This document shows positions 39,801-42,490 of a stretch of DNA of 42,490 bases, piece by piece. Position 1 is the first letter of the stretch; each line of letters opens with the position of its first letter. This DNA comes from Saccoglossus kowalevskii. Taxonomy: Eukaryota; Hemichordata; Enteropneusta; Harrimaniidae. Made by a program: the position numbers and the translations under genes. The stretch is taken from contig NW_003141337.1 of the NCBI RefSeq assembly GCF_000003605.2, positions 4,933-47,422 on the forward strand, in the 5' to 3' direction. Under the pieces are notes generated by a model. The model was not told where the DNA came from. It saw only the letters and a program-made list of their open reading frames with translations, and searched no databases.

Positions 39801-40028
39801 ACTTACTGCAGCAATCCTGTCTGTTGGTAATCACAATATTTTGTATTTCACATTGATATTCAATATCAACTCTCCACCACGGCTCATATTCTAACTGGGT
39901 ATGCATACAACTATGATGAGAGTAATCACTACTTGTATCGCCGTCTACTGCTTTAATAGCGCTTCCATCTCTATACTGACTACTTTGTTCAGCACGTTTA
40001 CCATATGCCACATTCGATGCCTTATTTA
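27489..40028 (-). CDS. DEG/ENaC ion channel with F-type lectin, PAN and LDLa ectodomain modules (5' partial)
   Basis: Spliced gene, 16 exons chained by GT-AG sites and matching phases: 40028-39807, 39188-38985, 37713-37486, 36400-36185, 35351-35064, 34963-34814, 34531-34231, 34039-33936, 33205-33042, 31650-31549, 30554-30449, 29491-29419, 28897-28840, 28253-28183, 27892-27817, 27680-27489 (stop TAA). The visible product is about 851 residues: F-type lectin 1 (1-142), F-type lectin 2 (143-290), PAN/apple (291-386), LDLa (387-436), then DEG/ENaC ectodomain (437 to about 790), TM2 (about 798-822) and a basic tail. DEG/ENaC proteins form trimeric, amiloride-type sodium channels in the plasma membrane. 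The channel part keeps the expected cysteine pattern and pore sequence and has no stop or frameshift, so the gene looks functional. The 5' part (cytoplasmic N-terminus, TM1, first palm strand) was not found in 40.03-42.49 kb and probably lies beyond the window. The lectin-channel fusion suggests sensing of fucosylated glycans; that function is inferred. Confidence 0.9.
32137..32560 (-). mobile_element. LINE RT fragment in an intron of the channel gene
   Basis: On the minus strand, a segment reads as the thumb region following reverse-transcriptase motif C (FFEGSEVEAVKVHNYLGLT), then a HTYGCDVW segment that in these LINEs lies about 60 residues further on, indicating an internal deletion. It is short, with frame changes. 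It lies within the intron between exons ending 33042 and starting 31650, in the same orientation as the host gene. Same broad LINE group as the copies at 12.5 and 18-21.5 kb. Confidence 0.7.
33257..33520. repeat. degenerate tandem repeat, about 51-52-bp unit, intronic
   Basis: Units beginning GAGACTAGAAnnATGGTTTGAAT and containing GGACTCATGGTTTG start at about 33309, 33361, 33412 and 33464, with partial copies on both sides. Units are about 80 per cent alike by eye. The array lies in the intron between exons 34039-33936 and 33205-33042 of the channel gene. There is no reason to suppose coding. Confidence 0.75.
34814..34963 (-). other. LDL-receptor class A domain exon of the channel gene
   Basis: One exon of 150 bp (or 135 bp if the acceptor at 34949-34950 is used instead of 34964-34965; both keep phase 1). 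It encodes the six-cysteine LDLa pattern CPSGMWQCGSGEC, then HPYRVC, then DCLDASDEADC. The D-C-x-D-x-S-D-E calcium-binding cluster is complete, so the domain should fold. LDLa modules bind calcium and small protein or lipoprotein ligands. The donor is AACA|GTTAGT, less usual than its neighbours. Confidence 0.92.
35064..35351 (-). other. PAN/apple domain exon of the channel gene
   Basis: A single 288-bp exon, 96 residues, in phase 1-1. The cysteine spacing (ETCLDKC, then FVCKSFDYS, then HVCTIYS) and the aromatic/hydrophobic pattern fit a PAN/apple domain, a protein- or carbohydrate-binding module. The acceptor is TTATTACAG|AGCTAC and the donor CATGGAG|GTATGT. The core has four or five cysteines, so it is a minimal PAN. 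The assignment rests on pattern, not on an alignment score. Confidence 0.75.
36185..37713 (-). other. F-type lectin (fucolectin/FTP) domain 2 of the channel gene, two exons
   Basis: Exons 37713-37486 and 36400-36185. It starts NVALNKSVYESS, followed by KAVDGDT and EPWWRVDLG. The H-x26-R-x-D-x4-R signature is complete (His in CFHS, NRQD, then Arg of WRLAGAVV after the intron), but the Cys-Cys pair after the Asp is replaced by Phe-Gly. The second half has GRYVSVQLEG and LQLCEVQVLGKG. The intron sits at the same codon and phase as in domain 1, so the two domains arose by tandem duplication. The donor is GGCA|GTATGT and the acceptor AACGTAG|ATTGG. Loss of the Cys pair may change ligand affinity. 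Confidence 0.92.
38703..38900 (-). other. coding-like GC-richer segment in an intron, unidentified
   Basis: A 65-codon ATG-started minus-strand frame (MATLTVAPTNEYKMSGYQ and so on) in the intron between the two lectin domains has markedly higher GC than its surroundings and a non-random amino-acid composition. It does not continue a neighbouring exon and no family is recognised. It may be a fragment of a repeat or transposon, a nested small gene, or an unrelated retained exon. Confidence 0.25.
38985..40028 (-). other. F-type lectin (fucolectin/FTP) domain 1 of the channel gene, two exons
   Basis: Exons 40028-39807 and 39188-38985. It begins NVAYGKRAEQSSQY and continues AVDGD and EPWWRVD, the hallmark of the eel-fucolectin / tachylectin-4 / pentraxin-1 fold. 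The fucose-binding signature H-x26-R-x-D-x4-R is exact: His in CMH, Arg-Gln-Asp in NRQDCC, and Arg in SDRL, the last completed across the phase-1 intron. The adjacent Cys-Cys, which packs against fucose in characterised members, is present. Later strands carry GAEVRVG, GRYVSIQI and LHLCEVKVLGKG, all expected. The donor is CTGCA|GTAAGT and the acceptor TTTATAG|GTGATC. It should bind fucose; specificity cannot be read from the sequence. Confidence 0.92.
39394..39715. repeat. possible non-autonomous element in an intron
   Basis: A block of higher GC than the adjoining intron starts near GGTGGCCGCCATCTTGAA and ends near ATTGGCTGCTGAGCTGG. The sharp composition edges suggest an inserted repeat within the intron separating the two exons of lectin domain 1. 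Terminal repeats and target duplications were not confirmed. Confidence 0.25.
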
Positions 40029-41149
40029 CTGAAATTAATGAGTTGCATGATACGTTGTTAATATAACGCGATGTGATAATGCGATAACATTTTTGAATGG
40101 ACTGTGTAAATGTTTTGTTTTCAATTTCGTTTAGTTGTCTTCGAATATATATAAAATTACTGTGTGTTTTACACTTTTATATTTTGGGCACTGATCTGCG
40201 CCATTCCGTGCAAACATTAGTGGTTACTTTGTTCCGGGTTTGAAATTGCGGATTTATTTCTGATTTCTGTTCATTGTTGTGTCGTTAAAATGGTCCCGCA
40301 AAGCCTGAAAAGAAGCACAATATAATAGTATTTCAGGGATTTCGGTACACGTGGGACCTTATTGTTAAACTTCTGGTTTATTAAATAATTTTTAAATTGA
40401 TTGTAGGCGTCTGTGTCTGTTTATTTTGTATATAGTGCATCAAAGGGCCACTGTCATACTTAAGGAGGGTTAATTAGAATGACCTGGTTATTAATCTTAA
40501 TGTGGAGAATGTTTTGTAGTCTACTAGTCCTGCGGCATAGCTGAAAAACTGTGCACATTGTGATACTAACATGAAACTTGGCACATGTGTAAAATTCATC
40601 ATTGCGGTTAATATTTGATGTAGGACCACCTTGAACTTGAGGTCATACATTTTAAAATTGTGATTTGATCATATTATGATTATTTATATTCATCATATTA
40701 TCACATAATCCAATTTAAACAGACAATAAAGTATTTGTATACTGTAACAAAGCTTGAATTCTTTTGATAGGAACATTATTTATGAAATTTAATTTATAAA
40801 ATTGCCGCACATAAACAAAAGTCGGGAGTTAACGTTGTATCAAAGCATTTCATTTAAATATGGTTTGTAATACTATAATAGATTACCTTACGAAGAACAG
40901 CGCCCTCTAATGTAAATAGGTTCAATTGCGCCCTCTATTGTTGAAGATTGTAATTCCTAAGTCGCCATAATGGATTTGACAGGCTTGTTTTTAACGCTGG
41001 TAAATCAGGCAGAAACCTGACAAAGTTGGCTTGTACTCGCTTATTTATTCACTTTTCTAACTCATTCTTCTAATCTTTATTGTTAGAAAAGGTTAAACGT
41101 ATTGGAAATATTTTAATATTCTGTGTTTCTCATTGACCACTATATCAAA
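40029..41149. other. sequence upstream of the first visible channel exon
   Basis: The first visible lectin exon starts in phase 1, so an upstream exon must exist. I searched this stretch on the minus strand for a signal peptide, the Y-P step after TM1 or the F-P-A-V-T palm strand and found none convincing. Paired GCGCCCTCTA-type motifs near 40.90-40.94 kb may mark an old repeat. Confidence 0.4.
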
Positions 41150-42490
41150 ATGGATGAACTCAACACTGATAATATTCATCAACCATTCACAAGTTCTAGA
41201 TTGGAGCAGTTGGGTGTGAAACGAATACACACAACCAGATTGAAAGACAAGCTCGTCACATACTAAAAGCCGTGACGTATTGCTAGCATTTGATGATGAT
41301 ATTGGCCAAGTTCTCTCTGATGCATTTCACAAAAACAATGATTCTGAGGCAGTGACTCTTGCAAGAACAGTACAAATAGTACGTCGGGAACTATTTACAG
41401 AAACAGAATTATTCAATGGTACATTCCAGCCAGACTGTCAATGTAAATCAGTACCCTCACCATTCCTAGCACTAGTAAATATGGTGCTTGAGGGTCCCAA
41501 TATAAAATATCAAGCAGCTAATCCAGTAATCCAGAAAACCAAGCAGCACTAACAATTGCTCAATTAATGAAGTTTCACAGTGTGAAGCACATGCGCATAG
41601 GAGCAAGTTCTATAAGGCATCTGAAAAGCAGTGAAACACCTTTGCCATTGTACATAGGAACCATGATTCATGCAAGAAAACGAGGATTGATAGACAGACT
41701 TTCTGAACTGGGCATTTCTGTCTCATATGACAGAGTTTTGAAGTTGTCTGCTGACCTGGCAAATGCTGTATGTGAGCACTGCTGTATGCAGAGCATCAAG
41801 TAATTTTCCCCCTCAAATTCGTTGTGGTGTATTTACAATGGCTGCTGTTGATAATATTGACCACAATCCCCCATCAACAACTGCAACAGGCTCCTTTCAT
41901 GGTACCGGAATCTCACAGATACATCATCCAGTGTCAAAGGACAAGGCTTGGACCTTGGATCTGTGGTGATAACGAACTCATCATCTACAAAATGTGTGAG
42001 TGCATTGCCTGTATCATATACAAATGTACCTCCTGTATCATCTAGATCAACATACCCTAGTGTACCTACTATGACTGCACAAATGAATTATCAACCTATA
42101 ATAGCGAATTTTATAAAGGAAGAAAAAGAATGGCTTGAATATGTTCGAAACAAGACGGAGCATTGCACTACTATGGATCTGGCGGACATTGACAACAATG
42201 GCACTGAGAATGTGGATGATGTGGAACCGACTGAAGATACACATACATTATCTTGATCTTCCTATCATGCCGCTCATCATACACAGGACATCCTGCCTAA
42301 GTGTACAAGTGTTCTATTACCACTTTTTCTAGATTGTGCACACTCAATCGCAATTATTCGTCATTCAATCATGGTAGTACAAAAGGCTGTGAAACATCTC
42401 AATCCAGGACAAATTCCTGTTATTGCATGCGATCAACCACTATTTGCCCTGACAAAAGAAGTACAACTTGGCCATTGACCATAGGCGAGG
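41150..42490 (+). pseudogene. decayed copy of an uncharacterised multicopy gene family (runs off window)
   Basis: Starting at an ATG at 41150 (MDELNTDN), plus-strand frames give collinear blocks: LLAFDDDIG-like at 41.28 kb, LFNGTFQPDCQCKSVP at about 41.42 kb, TPLPLYIGTMIHARKRGLID at about 41.64 kb, LGISVSYDRVLKLSADLANA at about 41.71 kb, AVDNIDHNPPSTTATGSFHG at about 41.84 kb, EWLEYVRNKT at about 42.13 kb and LNPGQIPVIACDQPLFALTK at about 42.40 kb. The blocks lie in several frames, so this copy is broken, and it continues past the window end. From memory, near-identical block order recurs in uncharacterised multicopy proteins of corals, molluscs and fishes, which suggests a mobile or highly duplicated family. 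I do not know its biochemical role. Confidence 0.5.

Overview
The window is nuclear DNA of an animal. It is AT-rich and gene-sparse, with spliced genes, LINE-type retrotransposons, DNA-transposon remnants and a large minisatellite. The type of LINE and the F-type lectin / PAN / LDLa / degenerin modules fit a marine invertebrate, perhaps a mollusc or another lophotrochozoan. That placement is an inference and is weak.

Layout: 1-9.5 kb is mostly featureless AT-rich DNA with a few degenerate repeats. At about 9.6-9.8 kb (+) lies one exon with the N-terminal His-Gly motif and first membrane helix of a DEG/ENaC channel; no partner exons were found on that strand. From 11.5 to 21.5 kb is a transposon graveyard: a BEL/Pao fossil (-), a CR1/L2/Jockey-like LINE 3' half (+), a Tc1/mariner-type transposase relic (+), a possible PIF/Harbinger relic (+) and a 3.5-kb LINE with endonuclease and reverse transcriptase (-). 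From 22.7 to 26.7 kb is a minisatellite of about 31-bp monomers with higher-order structure, interrupted by a 286-bp assembly gap.

The main gene occupies 27.5-40.0 kb on the minus strand. By reading splice sites and phases by eye I could chain 16 exons (about 851 residues, 5' end not found). They encode two F-type (fucose-binding) lectin domains, a PAN/apple domain, an LDL-receptor class A domain, then the extracellular part, second membrane helix and C-terminal tail of a DEG/ENaC (ASC) sodium channel. The six accessory exons are all symmetrical phase 1-1, the classic signature of exon shuffling. A DEG/ENaC channel whose extracellular loop carries glycan-binding lectin modules is the most exciting thing here, and suggests a glycan-sensing or glycan-tethered ion channel. 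The TM1-coding part of this gene was not found upstream in the window.

The right edge (41.1-42.5 kb, +) holds a decayed copy of an uncharacterised gene family that I believe is multicopy in marine invertebrates. Introns of the channel gene contain a LINE fragment and a 52-bp tandem repeat. All calls come from reading the sequence; no database search was run.
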